Shown: positions 45,337 through 55,154, counted from the stretch's first letter. The stretch is 64,000 nucleotides of DNA from Paracraurococcus lichenis (GCF_030657435.1 NZ_JAUTWS010000006.1:62001-126000), one strand, 5' to 3'. Numbers and translations are program-made. The notes: generated by a model from the letters alone, not told the origin.

Positions 45337-46287
45337 TCAGTAGCCTCGCGCTGGGTCGTAGAGGTTGGGCAATGCCTCGCCGCGCTCGAAACCGGCGATG
45401 CTGCGGGCGACATAGCCGGCGCGCTCCAGGCGCGTCGGCAGGCTGGCGACATGGGGGGTGATCGTCGCCCGGGGATGCGCCCAGAGCGGATGGTCGGCGG
45501 GGAGCGGCTCCGTCTCGAAGACGTCCAGCATGGCGCCGGAAAGCTGGCCGCTGTCGAGGGCGGCGAGGATGTCGCCGAGGTCGTGATGCATCCCGCGGCC
45601 GACCCCGACATAGCCCGCGCCGCGCGGCAGCAGCGCCAGCGTTTCCGCGCGAATGATCCGCCGCGTCTCCGGCGTCGCCGGCAGCAGGCAGACCAGGATA
45701 TCCGTGCGGGCGAGGAAGGCCGGGAGTTCCGCCTCGCCCGCGTAGCTTTCGACGCCCGGCAGGTCCTTCCGCCGGCGCGACCAGCCGATGGTGCGGAAGC
45801 CGATGCCCTGCAGCATGGCGGCACTGCGCGCGCCCATGGTGCCGAGGCCCATGATGCCGACGGTCGTCAGGTCGGCGCGGCCCGGCGCCTCGAAATAGTC
45901 CCAGTCCCGCGCCGCCTGGGCGATGGCCATGCGGCGGGCGTCCTTCAGCAGCGACAGCACCGCCCAGCAGCAGAACTCGCCCATGCGCTGCGTCGCCTCG
46001 GGGATCGCCATGCGCACCAGCGGGACGTGCCGCGGCAGGTCGGGGTCGAGTAGGATGCCGTCCACCCCGGCGCCGGAGCCGAAGATGACGCGCAGCCGCG
46101 CCATGCGGGCGAGGCATCCCGGATCCGGGTCCCAGACCAGGGCGTAGTCGATGGAGTCGGGGCGCTGCAGCGCCTCCTCCCAGTAGACCAGTTCCAGCGT
46201 CGGATCGAGCCTGGCGAAGCAGGCCTGCCATTCGGCGAAGCCTTCCCGCCCGCCCGACTTCACGGCCATCACGCGGCGATCGGTCAT
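45337..46287 (-). CDS. Glyoxylate/hydroxypyruvate reductase-like dehydrogenase (GhrA type)
   Basis: 316 residues. D-2-hydroxyacid dehydrogenase with NAD(P) site TVGIMGLGTMGARSAAML, and the GhrA-like C-terminal half: LVCLLPATPETRRII, GVGRGMHHDLGDIL (Arg of the active site), LDVFETEPLPADHPLW with Glu, and TPHVASL with His. The family reduces glyoxylate and hydroxypyruvate. It lies between the binding protein and the aldolase, so it may act on the product of the aldolase or on the transported acid. Confidence 0.9.
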   Translation of the reverse strand: MTDRRVMAVKSGGREGFAEWQACFARLDPTLELVYWEEALQRPDSIDYALVWDPDPGCLARMARLRVIFGSGAGVDGILLDPDLPRHVPLVRMAIPEATQRMGEFCCWAVLSLLKDARRMAIAQAARDWDYFEAPGRADLTTVGIMGLGTMGARSAAMLQGIGFRTIGWSRRRKDLPGVESYAGEAELPAFLARTDILVCLLPATPETRRIIRAETLALLPRGAGYVGVGRGMHHDLGDILAALDSGQLSGAMLDVFETEPLPADHPLWAHPRATITPHVASLPTRLERAGYVARSIAGFERGEALPNLYDPARGY

Positions 46288-46345
46288 GCGTACCTCATGC
46301 GCCGCAGTCTAGCAGGAAGCGGGCCAGCAGCACGGGCGCGGAGGC

Positions 46346-47452
46346 CTAGCCCGTCACCGCGTCCAGGAACTCCTGGTTGATCTCCTGGTAGCGCTCGCCC
46401 CACCAGCCACCATCGATCATCACCTGCTGCTTTTCGTTCTCCGGATCCGTCGGGTTGAAGCGCTTCAGCTCCGCCGGGACCATGGCGGCCGCCTTCGGGT
46501 TGGTCGGGCCATTGCCCAGCAGGCCGAGCAGGCCGACCTGCGGCTCGGGCTTGGCCAGCATGCTCGCCAGCAGGCGCTGCGCCAGCTCGCCGCCCGGATT
46601 GCCCTTCGGGATGACGAAGATGCCGGGCTGCAGGACGCCCTGGTTCCAGATGAACTTGATGCGGCCCTTGGTCTCGCGCTCCAGCACCGAGGCGCGGGTG
46701 TGCCAGATCTGGCCCATGACCGCCTCTCCCGTGCGCATCAACTGCTCGCTCTCCGAGCCGTTGTTCCAGAACACCAGGTTGCGCCGCAGCTCGGCGACGC
46801 GCTTGATGCCGGCGCGCATGTCGATGGGGTAGAGCGCGCCCGGCGGCTTGCCCATGGACATGAGCGCGGCTTCCAGCGTGCAGGTGGCGTCGCGCCGCAG
46901 CAGCCGCGTGCCGGGGAAGCGCTTCAGGTCCCAGAAATCCGCCCAGCCCGTCGGCGGCGTCGGGAATTTGGCGCTGTCGTAGACCAGCACGCTGCTGAAG
47001 GAATAGGGCGCCGCGCCGTAGTCCAGCGCGAATCCGGGGGCGATCACGTTCTCCCGGTTCAGGATGGCGTAGTCGAGCTTCGTCGCCAGGCCGAGCCTGC
47101 CCAGCAGGTTGGCGCCGCTCGCCGAGCTGTCGCAGAGGTCCCAGGTGACGCGCCCGCTCTCGACCATGCTGCGGATGCGGCCGGTGGAGGGGCCGGTGCT
47201 GTCCTGCACCACCGTCACGCCCGGCGTCTCGGCGGCGAAGGGCGCGCCGTAGAACTTGCCGAAGCCCTCGTTCGCCAGGCCGCCCCAGTTGACCATGACG
47301 AGCTGCTTCGCGGCCTGCGCCAGCGCCTCGCGGCCCAGCGCGCCGGTCGCGCCCAGCGCCGCCAGGGCCTGCATCAGGCCGCGGCGCGTGATGCGCCCGC
47401 GCGCGTGCAGCTCCCCTGCCAGCGCCACGCAATCCTGCTGGAATGTCTGCAT
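46346..47452 (-). CDS. PotD-like periplasmic binding protein
   Basis: 368 residues from the ATG at 47452. The leader is long: a hydrophilic stretch, then ITRRGLMQALAALGATGAL with twin arginines, ending near REALAQAA, so export by the Tat system is likely. The mature protein has LVMVNWGGLANEGFGKFY and PTGWADFWDLKRFPG, which mark the spermidine/putrescine-type binding family. Aromatic and acidic ligand residues differ from PotD, so the ligand is open. First gene of the operon, 85 bases from the divergent oxidoreductase. Confidence 0.9.
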   Translation of the reverse strand: MQTFQQDCVALAGELHARGRITRRGLMQALAALGATGALGREALAQAAKQLVMVNWGGLANEGFGKFYGAPFAAETPGVTVVQDSTGPSTGRIRSMVESGRVTWDLCDSSASGANLLGRLGLATKLDYAILNRENVIAPGFALDYGAAPYSFSSVLVYDSAKFPTPPTGWADFWDLKRFPGTRLLRRDATCTLEAALMSMGKPPGALYPIDMRAGIKRVAELRRNLVFWNNGSESEQLMRTGEAVMGQIWHTRASVLERETKGRIKFIWNQGVLQPGIFVIPKGNPGGELAQRLLASMLAKPEPQVGLLGLLGNGPTNPKAAAMVPAELKRFNPTDPENEKQQVMIDGGWWGERYQEINQEFLDAVTG

Positions 47453-47537
47453 CTCCGGTCCCCTCTTGCGGTCGGCGGCCGCCGGCGTGACCCTTGCGTA
47501 GCAAAGCCCATTCCAGCCCGACCGGGAAAGACCCTGC

Positions 47538-48857
47538 ATGGCCCATCCGCTGCTTGCCGCCGGCTTCAAGACCAGCCCCTGGTGGTGGGAGGCCGCCGAG
47601 CCGCCCCAGCGCGACAACACCCTGCCGGGCCGCGCGCCCGTGGTCGTCGTCGGCGGCGGCTATGCCGGGCTCTCCGCGGCGCTGACCCTGCAGCGCCTGG
47701 GGCATCAGGCGGTGGTGCTGGATGCGGAGCGGATCGGCTGGGGCGCTTCCTCGCGCAATGGCGGCATGGTCTCGGGCGGGCTGAAGGTGGCGGGCGCCGG
47801 GCTCGAGAAGGCCTTCGGCAAGGCACAGGCGGAGGCCATCACCCGCACCGCTGCCGCCAGCCTGCCCTTCATCGAGGAGACCATCGCGCGGGAGGGGATC
47901 GACTGCGACTATCTCCGCTGCGGCCGCTTCTCCGCCGCCTGGTCGCCCGCGCATTACGACGCCATGGCGCGCCGCGCCGAGGCGCTGGCCGAGATCACCG
48001 GCCTGCCGACCAGCATGCTGCCCAAGGCGCGGCAGCGGGAGGCGCTGGGCAGCGACCACTACCACGGCGGCATGCTGGTGGCGGCGACCGGCAGCCTGCA
48101 TCCCGGCAAGTATGCCCGCGGCCTGGCGGCGGCGGCCGAGCGCGCCGGCGCGCGGCTGGTGGATGGCGTGCGCGTGCAGGGGATCCGGGAGGAGGGCAAC
48201 GGCTTCCGCATCGCCACCGACCGGGGCGAGGTGCGCGCCGATGCGGTGCTGGTCACGACCAATGGCTATTCGCTGGACCGGCGCGGCACGGCGCTGCCCT
48301 GGCTGGCGCGGCGCCTCGTGCCGCTCAACAGCTACATCATCGCGACGGAGGAACTGGGCGAGGCGGTGATCGACCGGCTCTTCCCCGGGCGGCGCATGGT
48401 CTCCGACAGCAAGCGGGTGCTGAACTACTTCCGCCCCTCGCCGGACGGGAAGCGCGTGCTCTGGGGCGGCCGCGCCAGCTTCCGCGCCGCGACCGCGGAG
48501 CAGTCCGCACCGGCGCTGCACGGCTACATGACGGCCTGCTTCCCGGAATTGCGCGACGTGAAGGTCACCCACGCCTGGACGGGCAACGTCGCCTTCACCT
48601 TCGACCACCTCCCGCATATCGGCGTGGAGCGCGGCGTGCACTATGCCGCGGGGTGCCAGGGCAGCGGCGTCGCCATGGCCACCTGGCTCGGGCACAACGT
48701 GGCGCTGAAGCTGGCGGGCGCCGCGAATGCCCGCTTCGCGCTGGACGGGCTGCCCTTCCCGACGCGGCCCTTCTACCGCGGCAACCCCAACTGGGTGCTG
48801 CCCTTCATCGGCGAGTGGTACAAGCTGCGCGACCGCATCGACCGGATGGCGGCCTAA
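47538..48857 (+). CDS. FAD-dependent amine/amino-acid oxidoreductase (OrdL/PuuB-like)
   Basis: 439 residues. The dinucleotide site is VVVVGGGYAGLSAALTLQRLG; next come GWGASSRNGGMVSGG and the later GWG...RRLVPLNSYIIATEEL region, typical of the DAO family near gamma-glutamylputrescine oxidase. The tryptophan-rich start (SPWWWEAAEPP) also fits that group. It is divergent from a spermidine/putrescine-type transporter operon, which makes a polyamine or secondary amine substrate plausible. It ends one base before the palindromic element at 48858. Confidence 0.9.
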   Translation: MAHPLLAAGFKTSPWWWEAAEPPQRDNTLPGRAPVVVVGGGYAGLSAALTLQRLGHQAVVLDAERIGWGASSRNGGMVSGGLKVAGAGLEKAFGKAQAEAITRTAAASLPFIEETIAREGIDCDYLRCGRFSAAWSPAHYDAMARRAEALAEITGLPTSMLPKARQREALGSDHYHGGMLVAATGSLHPGKYARGLAAAAERAGARLVDGVRVQGIREEGNGFRIATDRGEVRADAVLVTTNGYSLDRRGTALPWLARRLVPLNSYIIATEELGEAVIDRLFPGRRMVSDSKRVLNYFRPSPDGKRVLWGGRASFRAATAEQSAPALHGYMTACFPELRDVKVTHAWTGNVAFTFDHLPHIGVERGVHYAAGCQGSGVAMATWLGHNVALKLAGAANARFALDGLPFPTRPFYRGNPNWVLPFIGEWYKLRDRIDRMAA

Positions 48858-48877
48858 GCAAACCCCTCGGGGTTTGC
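48858..48877. terminator. Short perfect hairpin after the oxidoreductase
   Basis: GCAAACCCC and GGGGTTTGC are perfect nine-base arms around TC, starting right after the stop codon. It probably ends the oxidoreductase transcript; there is no T-run downstream. Confidence 0.55.
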
Positions 48878-48891
48878 GCTGCAACAAGACC

Positions 48892-48957
48892 CTAAGCAGG
48901 CTTTCGCTTCGAAGGGTTGGGCCGCACGAAGTGTGGCCCAAGCCGCGAAAGCCTGCT
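48892..48957. repeat. Composite palindromic repeat element
   Basis: The outer arms AGCAGGCTTTCGC (48895-48907) and GCGAAAGCCTGCT (48945-48957) are perfect over 13 bases. Inside, TTGGGCCGCAC (48917-48927) pairs with GTGTGGCCCAA (48931-48941) with one G-T. It lies between convergent genes. Its right arm, read in reverse complement, recurs with one mismatch in 28 bases at 59528-59555, so it belongs to a dispersed family. CTAAGC... at the left edge is also shared. Confidence 0.75.
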
Positions 48958-48963
48958 GAGCCG

Positions 48964-49842
48964 CTACCGCCGGTCGCTCCGCGGATCGAGCGCGTCGCGC
49001 AGCCCGTCGCCGACCAGGTTGAAGGCCAGCACCACCAGGAAGATTGCGAGGCCCGGGAAGATTGCCAGCCAGGGCGCCTGGGTCAGGAAGCGCTGCGCGC
49101 TGTTCAGCATGCTGCCCCAGCTCGGCGCCGGCGGCTGCTGGCCGAGGCCGAGGAAGGAAAGCGAGGCCTCGGCGATGATCGCCTCCGCGATGGCGAGCGT
49201 CGCCTGCACCAGCAGCGGCGGGACGATGTTCGGCAGGACGTGGAACAGGCCGAGCCGCCAGGGCGGATTGCCGAGCGCGCGCGCCGCCTCCACCCAGTCG
49301 GTCGCCCGCGCCTCCATCGCCATGCCGCGCGCCAGGCGCACGAAGACCGGCGAGGCCGTGATGGCGATGGCGAGCATGGCATTCTCGAGCGCCGGGCCGA
49401 GGAAGGCGGCCAGCGCGATCGCCAGGATCAGGAAGGGCACGGAGAGCATCGCATCCGCGACGCGGGAGATGATCGTGTCCGTCCAGCCGCCGGCGAGGCC
49501 CGCCAGCAGCCCGACCGGCACGCCGATCAGCAAGGCCACCAGCACCGAGACCACGCCCGCGAGCAGCGAGGCGCGCGCCCCGTAGAGCACGCGGGCCAGC
49601 ACGTCCCGCCCGTTCTCGTCCGTGCCGAACCAGTGCGCCGCCGAGGGCGCCTTGCGGATGGCGGTCCAGGAGGTGGCGAGCGGATCGGCCGGCGCCAGCA
49701 GCGGCGCGAGGATGGCGGCCAGGACGAAGAGCACCACCACCGCCAGCCCGAAGACCGCGAGACGGTGCCGCAGGAAGCGCCGGACCGCGCGGCGGGCCGG
49801 GGATTCGCCGCGCTCCGCCGCGGCCAGGGTGGTCGCGCTCAT
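48964..49842 (-). CDS. Peptide-type ABC permease (DppC-like)
   Basis: 292 residues with an N-terminal cytoplasmic part, a first helix around LAVFGLAVVVLFVLAAIL, and about five more helices. The DppC-type loop HWFGTDENGRDVLARVLYGAR is present, as is the coupling segment EAARALGNPPWRLGLFHVLPN. Start and previous stop overlap by four bases. Last gene of the peptide transporter operon. Confidence 0.94.
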   Translation of the reverse strand: MSATTLAAAERGESPARRAVRRFLRHRLAVFGLAVVVLFVLAAILAPLLAPADPLATSWTAIRKAPSAAHWFGTDENGRDVLARVLYGARASLLAGVVSVLVALLIGVPVGLLAGLAGGWTDTIISRVADAMLSVPFLILAIALAAFLGPALENAMLAIAITASPVFVRLARGMAMEARATDWVEAARALGNPPWRLGLFHVLPNIVPPLLVQATLAIAEAIIAEASLSFLGLGQQPPAPSWGSMLNSAQRFLTQAPWLAIFPGLAIFLVVLAFNLVGDGLRDALDPRSDRR

Positions 49843-50786
49843 GCCGTCCTCAGGCGCGGGTTGATCGCCATGTAGAGCAGATCGGCGACGAGGCTCAGCA
49901 GCACGAAGATCAGCGCCGTCGCTAGCACCACGCCCTGCACCACCGGATAATCGCGGTTGAAGACGGCATCCACGATCAGCTTGCCGAAGCCGGGGATGGT
50001 GAAGATCTGCTCGGTCAGCACGGCGCCGGCCAGCAGCCGGCCGAACTCGATGGTGCCGAGCGTGACCACGGGGATCAGGGCATTGCGCAGCGCGTGCTTA
50101 GCCACCACGACGCGCTCGGCCAGGCCCTTGGCGCGGGCGGTGCGGACATAGTCCTGGGAGAGCGCCGTCAGCATCGCCGCCCGCGTATGGCGCATCAGCA
50201 CGCCGGCGATGGAATTGCCCAGCACGAAGGCCGGCATGATGGTGGTTGCCAGCGACTGCAACGGGTCCTCGAACAATGGCACATAGCCCGAGGGCGGCAG
50301 CCAGCCGAGCTCCACGCTGAAAAGCAGGATCAGCATGATGCCGAGCCAGAAATTCGGCGTCGAGATGCCGAAGAGCGCGACGGCATTCGCCGCCCAGTCC
50401 AGCGGCCGGTCGCGCTTCACCGCCGAGAGCACGCCCATCGGCACGCCGATCAGCAGGGCGATGACGAAGGCCATGCTGGCGAGCTGGAGGGTGACCGGCA
50501 GCTTCTCCAGGATCAGCGCCCCGACCGGCTCGCGGATGCGCCAGGAATAGCCGAAATCGCCGACCAGCACGCGGCCGGCCCAGGCCAGGTACTGCTCCGG
50601 CAGCGGCCGGTCGAGCCGGAGCTCGGCGCGGATCTGCGCCAGCACCTGCGGGTCGCCGCGCTCCTCGCCCGCCAGGATCAGCGCGGGATCGCCGGGCATG
50701 AGCTGCTGCAGCCCGAAGATCAGGACGGAAAGGATCAGCAGCGTCGGCAGGATCTGCCCGAGCCGCCGCAGGAGCCAGATCGCCAT
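49839..50786 (-). CDS. Peptide-type ABC permease (DppB-like)
   Basis: 315 residues, six helices. DppB-type start RLGQILPTLLILSVLIFGLQ with MPGDPA, then LRLDRPLPEQYLAW and WAGRVLVGDFGYS. The coupling loop is DYVRTARAKGLAERVVVAKHALRNALIP. One base separates it from the binding-protein gene. Confidence 0.95.
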   Translation of the reverse strand: MAIWLLRRLGQILPTLLILSVLIFGLQQLMPGDPALILAGEERGDPQVLAQIRAELRLDRPLPEQYLAWAGRVLVGDFGYSWRIREPVGALILEKLPVTLQLASMAFVIALLIGVPMGVLSAVKRDRPLDWAANAVALFGISTPNFWLGIMLILLFSVELGWLPPSGYVPLFEDPLQSLATTIMPAFVLGNSIAGVLMRHTRAAMLTALSQDYVRTARAKGLAERVVVAKHALRNALIPVVTLGTIEFGRLLAGAVLTEQIFTIPGFGKLIVDAVFNRDYPVVQGVVLATALIFVLLSLVADLLYMAINPRLRTA

Positions 50787-50787
50787 G

Positions 50788-52293
50788 CTATTGCAGCCTG
50801 AGGCCCTGCGGCCGGATCAGCCCGTCCGGCACCGGCACGAAGCCCGAGAGGCGCGTGGTGTGCGCGACGATGTTCTTCGCGTGCCACAGGTAGATGCGGC
50901 TGCGGTCCTCGCGGATCGCGATGCGGAAGGCCTTGCCGTAGAGATCGCGGCGCTTCTCCATGTCCTGCTCGACCCGCGCGGCGTCCAGCAGCTTGTCCAC
51001 CTCGGGGTTGCCGTATTTGCCGTCGTTCTGCGCCCCGTTCGTGTGCATGAAGGTCCAGGTATTGCCGTCCGGATCGACGCGGCCGGACCAGTTGATCAGG
51101 TAGGTCTCGAACTCGCCCCGGTTCGCCGCCTGCAGGGAGGAGGCGAATTCCATGGTGTTCAGCTTCAACTCGAAGCCGGCCTCCTTCACCATGGCCTGGA
51201 TGACCTCGCCGACCTGCCGCAGGTCCGGGCTGTTCGGGATGGTCATCTCCACCGGCACCGGCGCGGTGACGCCGGCCTGGCGCAGCAGCGCCTTCGCCGT
51301 CTCCAGGTCGCGCGCCTGCGGCTGGAATCCCTTGACGTGATAGGGGCTGGAGGGCGGGACGGGCTGCGCCGTGACGGTCCAGGCGCCCTCGTAGACCACC
51401 TGGTTGATGGCATCGCGGTCGATCGCCAGCTCGAAGGCCGCGCGGATGCGGGCATCCTTGGCGAAGGGCGTCTCGGCGCGCGGACCGTTGGCGAGGTTGT
51501 AGGTGATGCTCTGGTAGCCCAGCCCGTCATAGGTCAGGACCTTGAGCCGCGCATTGCGCTGCACCGCCTTGATGTCGTCCGGCTCGATGGTCTGCACCAT
51601 CTCCAGCGCGCCGGACTGCAGGTTGGCCAGCCGCACCGTGTTGTCGGGGATCGGCAGGTAGGTGATGCGCGGGATGGTGATGGCCTGGGCGTTCCAGTAG
51701 CCCGGGAAGCGCTCGACCACGATGCGGTCCTGCGCCACGCGCTCGACGAAACGGTAGGGGCCGGCGCAGACCGGCTTCGTGCCGAAATTCCGCCCCGCCG
51801 CCTCGGCGGCTTTCGGTGAGACGATCGTGCCCGCGCGGTCGGTGAGCTGCGACAGGAAGGGCGCGGAGGGTTCCTTCAGGCGGATGCGGACCGTCCTCGG
51901 GTCCACCACCTCGACCGACTCCATGGTGTTGATCTCGCCGCGGCGGAAGCTGCCCTGCAGGGTCAGGTGGCGGTTCAGGGAGTAGCGGACCGACTCGGCA
52001 TCCATCGCCTCGCCGTCGTGGAACTTCACGCCCTCGCGCAGCGTGACCAGCAGCGTCTTCGGGTCCTCCCAGCGATGGCCGCTGGCGAGCTGCGGGACGA
52101 TCTCGAGCTTCTCGTTGATGTCGAAGAGCTTGTCGCAGAGCGAGGCGAAGACGATGCGGCCGACGAAGGTGCGGGCCAGCGTCGGGTCCAGGATGTCGGG
52201 ATCCTCGCGCAGGCCGATGCGGAGGTTCTGCGCCTCAGCCGTCGCCGTCAGCGACAGCGCGGCAAGGGCAGCGAGGGCGGTCGTGCGGGTCAT
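50788..52293 (-). CDS. Peptide/solute-binding protein, SBP_bac_5 family
   Basis: 501 residues from the ATG at 52293, overlapping the ATPase stop. Signal peptide about 1-21 (ALAALSLTATAEAQ). Mature protein begins NLRIGLREDPDILDPT. Family features are LREGVKFHDGEAMDAESVRYSL, FDGLGYQ-like region LTYDGLGYQSITYNLAN, and AFELAIDRDAI. The family binds peptides, nickel, glutathione and various solutes. Operon: DUF1028, two ATPases, this protein, two permeases. Confidence 0.94.
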   Translation of the reverse strand: MTRTTALAALAALSLTATAEAQNLRIGLREDPDILDPTLARTFVGRIVFASLCDKLFDINEKLEIVPQLASGHRWEDPKTLLVTLREGVKFHDGEAMDAESVRYSLNRHLTLQGSFRRGEINTMESVEVVDPRTVRIRLKEPSAPFLSQLTDRAGTIVSPKAAEAAGRNFGTKPVCAGPYRFVERVAQDRIVVERFPGYWNAQAITIPRITYLPIPDNTVRLANLQSGALEMVQTIEPDDIKAVQRNARLKVLTYDGLGYQSITYNLANGPRAETPFAKDARIRAAFELAIDRDAINQVVYEGAWTVTAQPVPPSSPYHVKGFQPQARDLETAKALLRQAGVTAPVPVEMTIPNSPDLRQVGEVIQAMVKEAGFELKLNTMEFASSLQAANRGEFETYLINWSGRVDPDGNTWTFMHTNGAQNDGKYGNPEVDKLLDAARVEQDMEKRRDLYGKAFRIAIREDRSRIYLWHAKNIVAHTTRLSGFVPVPDGLIRPQGLRLQ

Positions 52294-53351
52294 GCGGTCT
52301 CCCCGGTCGGTTCTGGTTGCGGCGCGGGCGCGCCGAAGAAGGCCTGCAGGCGGCGCAGCCGCTCGCCGCCCGCGACGCGTTCGCGGAGCGCCGGGGCGGG
52401 CGGCAGGCGGTCCTGCAGGTGGCAGGCGGCGCGGTGCTCGCCGCCGGCGAGCCCCGGCACCTCCGTCCGGCAGACGGCCTCGGCGAAGGGGCAGCGCGTG
52501 TGGAAGCGGCAGCCGGCGGGCGGCGCGATCGGGCTCGGCGGATCGCCTTCGACCAGCGCCGCCTTCGCGCCCGTGCCCGGCACGGCGGCGAGCAGCGCGC
52601 GGGTATAGGGATGCCGCGGCGCGCCGAAGACCGCCGCGGCCGGGCCCTCCTCCACGATCTGGCCGAGATACATGACCGCCACCCGGTCGGCGATGTGCCT
52701 GACGACGCCGAGGTCGTGGCTGATCAGCACGAAGGTCAGGCCGAGCTCGCGGATCAGGTCCTGCAGCAGGTTCACCACCTGCGCCTGGACCGAGACGTCG
52801 AGCGCGCTGACCGGCTCGTCGCCGATGACCAGCTTCGGGCCGCTGGCGAGCGCCCGCGCGATGGCGATGCGCTGGCGCTGACCGCCGCTGAACTCGTGCG
52901 GCCAGCGGCGGGCCATGTCCGGCCGCAGCCCGACGCGCTCCAGCAATTGCCGCACCCGCGCCCGCTCGCCGCCGCGCTGCACGACGTCGTGCAGCCGCAG
53001 CGGCTCCAGGATCGCGTCCTCGACCGTCATGCGCGGATCGAGGCTCGCGAAGGGGTCCTGGAAGATGAGCTGCATGTCGCGCCGCCGGGCGCGCAGCGCG
53101 CGCGGCGAGAGGGCGCGCAGATCCTCGCCCGCGAAGCGCAGGCGGCCGGCATCCGGCTCGATCAGCCGCAGCGCGAGGCGGCCGAGCGTCGACTTGCCGC
53201 AGCCGGATTCGCCGACGATCGCCAGCACCGTGCCGGCCTCGACCGAGAGGGAGACGCCGTCCACCGCGCGCACGGCGCCCCGCGCGCGGCCGAGCGCATC
53301 GCGGACGGGGAAGTGCTTGGCCAGCCCCTCCAGCTCCAGCAGCGCCGTCAT
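52290..53351 (-). CDS. Peptide ABC ATPase (DppF-like)
   Basis: 353 residues from the ATG at 53351. Walker [12 protein letters not shown]-loop IFQDPFASLDPRM, signature FSGGQRQRIAIARAL, Walker B LVIGDEPVSALD, switch LISHDLGVVRHI. The oligopeptide-type C-terminal extension has CRFHTRCPFAEAVC with four cysteines, a possible Fe-S or metal site in this family. Overlaps both neighbours. Confidence 0.95.
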   Translation of the reverse strand: MTALLELEGLAKHFPVRDALGRARGAVRAVDGVSLSVEAGTVLAIVGESGCGKSTLGRLALRLIEPDAGRLRFAGEDLRALSPRALRARRRDMQLIFQDPFASLDPRMTVEDAILEPLRLHDVVQRGGERARVRQLLERVGLRPDMARRWPHEFSGGQRQRIAIARALASGPKLVIGDEPVSALDVSVQAQVVNLLQDLIRELGLTFVLISHDLGVVRHIADRVAVMYLGQIVEEGPAAAVFGAPRHPYTRALLAAVPGTGAKAALVEGDPPSPIAPPAGCRFHTRCPFAEAVCRTEVPGLAGGEHRAACHLQDRLPPAPALRERVAGGERLRRLQAFFGAPAPQPEPTGETA

Positions 53352-54376
53352 GCCGTGGCCCCTGCCGCGGCCCGGGCCGGCACCGCGCCCTCCGCCACGC
53401 CGTCGAGCGGCGCGCGCCAGCAGGCCGTGCGATGCCCGGGATGCACCTCGGCGAGCGGCGGCTGCGCGGCGCAATCCGCGCCGGCGAAAGGGCAGCGCGG
53501 CGCGAAGCGGCAGCCCGGCGGCGGCGCCCGCAGGTCGGGCACCGTGCCCTCGATGCTGGCCAGCCGAGTGATCTTCCCCTGGGCTCCGCCCTCGATGGAG
53601 GGGACCGCGCCGAGCAGCCCGACGGTATAGGGATGCTCCGGCCGGGCGAACAGCGCGGCGGCCGGCGCCGCCTCGGCGATGCGGCCGGCATACATCACCG
53701 CGACCTCGTCGGCATGGTCGGCGACGACGCCGAGGTCGTGGGTGATCAGCACGACAGCCGTGCCGGTCTCGCGCTTGAGTTCGTCGAGCAGCGCCAGGAT
53801 CTGCGCCTGCACGGTGACGTCGAGGGCGGTGGTCGGCTCGTCGGCGATCAGCAGGCGCGGCCGGCAGGCCAGTGCCATGGCGATCATCACCCGCTGCCGC
53901 ATGCCGCCCGAGAGCTGGTGCGGATACTGCCGGGCGCGCCGCGCCGCATCGGGGATGCGCACGCGCGCCAGCATCTCCACCGCCTGGTCCATGGCGGCGC
54001 GGGGCGCGAGGCCCTCATGCAGCCGCAGCGCCTCGGCCACCTGCTCGCCGGCGGTGAAGGCCGGGTTGAGGCTCGTCATCGGCTCCTGGAAGATCATGGC
54101 CAGGTCGCGGCCGCGTCGGCCCTGCCAGGGCCGGCCGGGCTGCCCGACCAGGTCCTCGCCCAGCAGCCGCACCGCGCCGCCGAGGCGTGCGCCCGGCGGC
54201 AGCAGGCCCATGACGGCGAGCGCGGTGACCGACTTGCCGCAGCCGCTCTCGCCGACGATGGCGAGGGTCTTGCCGGCCCCGACCGCCATGCTCACGCCAT
54301 CCACCGCGCGCAGCGGGCCGCGGTCGGTGGCGAATTCCACCGTCAGGCCCAGCACCTCGAGGACCGGCGTGCTCAT
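53348..54376 (-). CDS. Peptide ABC ATPase (DppD-like)
   Basis: 342 residues. Walker [12 protein letters not shown]-loop [11 protein letters not shown], signature [16 protein letters not shown], Walker [13 protein letters not shown]. The C-terminal [14 protein letters not shown] cysteine group is as in the sister ATPase. It forms a heterodimer with the DppF-like protein. The ATG overlaps the DUF1028 stop (ATGA). Confidence 0.95.
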   Translation of the reverse strand: MSTPVLEVLGLTVEFATDRGPLRAVDGVSMAVGAGKTLAIVGESGCGKSVTALAVMGLLPPGARLGGAVRLLGEDLVGQPGRPWQGRRGRDLAMIFQEPMTSLNPAFTAGEQVAEALRLHEGLAPRAAMDQAVEMLARVRIPDAARRARQYPHQLSGGMRQRVMIAMALACRPRLLIADEPTTALDVTVQAQILALLDELKRETGTAVVLITHDLGVVADHADEVAVMYAGRIAEAAPAAALFARPEHPYTVGLLGAVPSIEGGAQGKITRLASIEGTVPDLRAPPPGCRFAPRCPFAGADCAAQPPLAEVHPGHRTACWRAPLDGVAEGAVPARAAAGATA

Positions 54377-55074
54377 GCGCGCGTCGCCGCGGCGACCGCC
54401 GCCTCGATCACCACCCGGTCGAAGACGCCGGGATGGCCGCGGCCCGGCAGGAAGCGGCGAAGCTGCACGAAGCGCTCCTGCGCCACCGCATGCAGGCGGC
54501 GGAGTTCGGCCAGCGGGTCCGGGTGGTCGTCGACGCGGAGGTCGAGGTCGGGGTAGGGGTCGCGGCTCGCCACCTGCAGCGCCGCCGATTGCCTGCCACG
54601 TTTGTCGCCGCCCGCGGCCTCCCCGGCCTCGAGCGCCGCGATCAGCCGCAGCGCCATCGGTTGCGCCGCATGCGCGCCATAGGCCTCGAGCGTCGCCTGC
54701 ACCACCTGCGGCCCGGCCAGCATGTTGCCCATGACCGAGACATCGGGCCCCCGCACGCCGCCGCACCAGTCCACGCAGGCGGTGCCGGTATGCTGGGCGA
54801 TGCGGCCATCGGCCGAGAGCAGGTGGAGCTGCCGGTGGTCCCGGCCCGCATCGGCACCGGTCAGCGCCGCAACGACCGCCTCCGGCGCCGCGCCGGCGCG
54901 CAGCCGGTCCAGGGCCTCCGGGGCATAGAGCGGGTTCACCAGGGCCTGGGTGGCGACCGCCCCCACGCCGCCCTCCACCCGGGGGCAGATGGCGCCGACC
55001 GCGAAGAAGCGCGTCGCGACGGCGACGCCGAGCTCACCCGTTTCCGGGTCCCGTGCGAGGATCGACCAGGTCAT
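54373..55074 (-). CDS. DUF1028 (Ntn-hydrolase-like) protein
   Basis: 233 residues without signal peptide. The DUF1028 start is [26 protein letters not shown] (core motif [16 protein letters not shown]), followed by [23 protein letters not shown] and [12 protein letters not shown]. The fold is related to Ntn hydrolases, and the residue after the initiator region (T2) or S4 may be the nucleophile; this is known only by analogy. The gene leads the peptide transporter operon with stop/start coupling, which suggests it processes the imported compound, for example a modified peptide or amide. It is cytoplasmic by sequence. Confidence 0.88.
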   Translation of the reverse strand: MTWSILARDPETGELGVAVATRFFAVGAICPRVEGGVGAVATQALVNPLYAPEALDRLRAGAAPEAVVAALTGADAGRDHRQLHLLSADGRIAQHTGTACVDWCGGVRGPDVSVMGNMLAGPQVVQATLEAYGAHAAQPMALRLIAALEAGEAAGGDKRGRQSAALQVASRDPYPDLDLRVDDHPDPLAELRRLHAVAQERFVQLRRFLPGRGHPGVFDRVVIEAAVAAATRA

Positions 55075-55154
55075 CCGCGGAAGGTGACACGCCGTGCCCC
55101 CCAGGCAAGGGGAGGGGCGGGGGCGAAATCGGCCGCGCGGGCGGCCCGCTGCCT

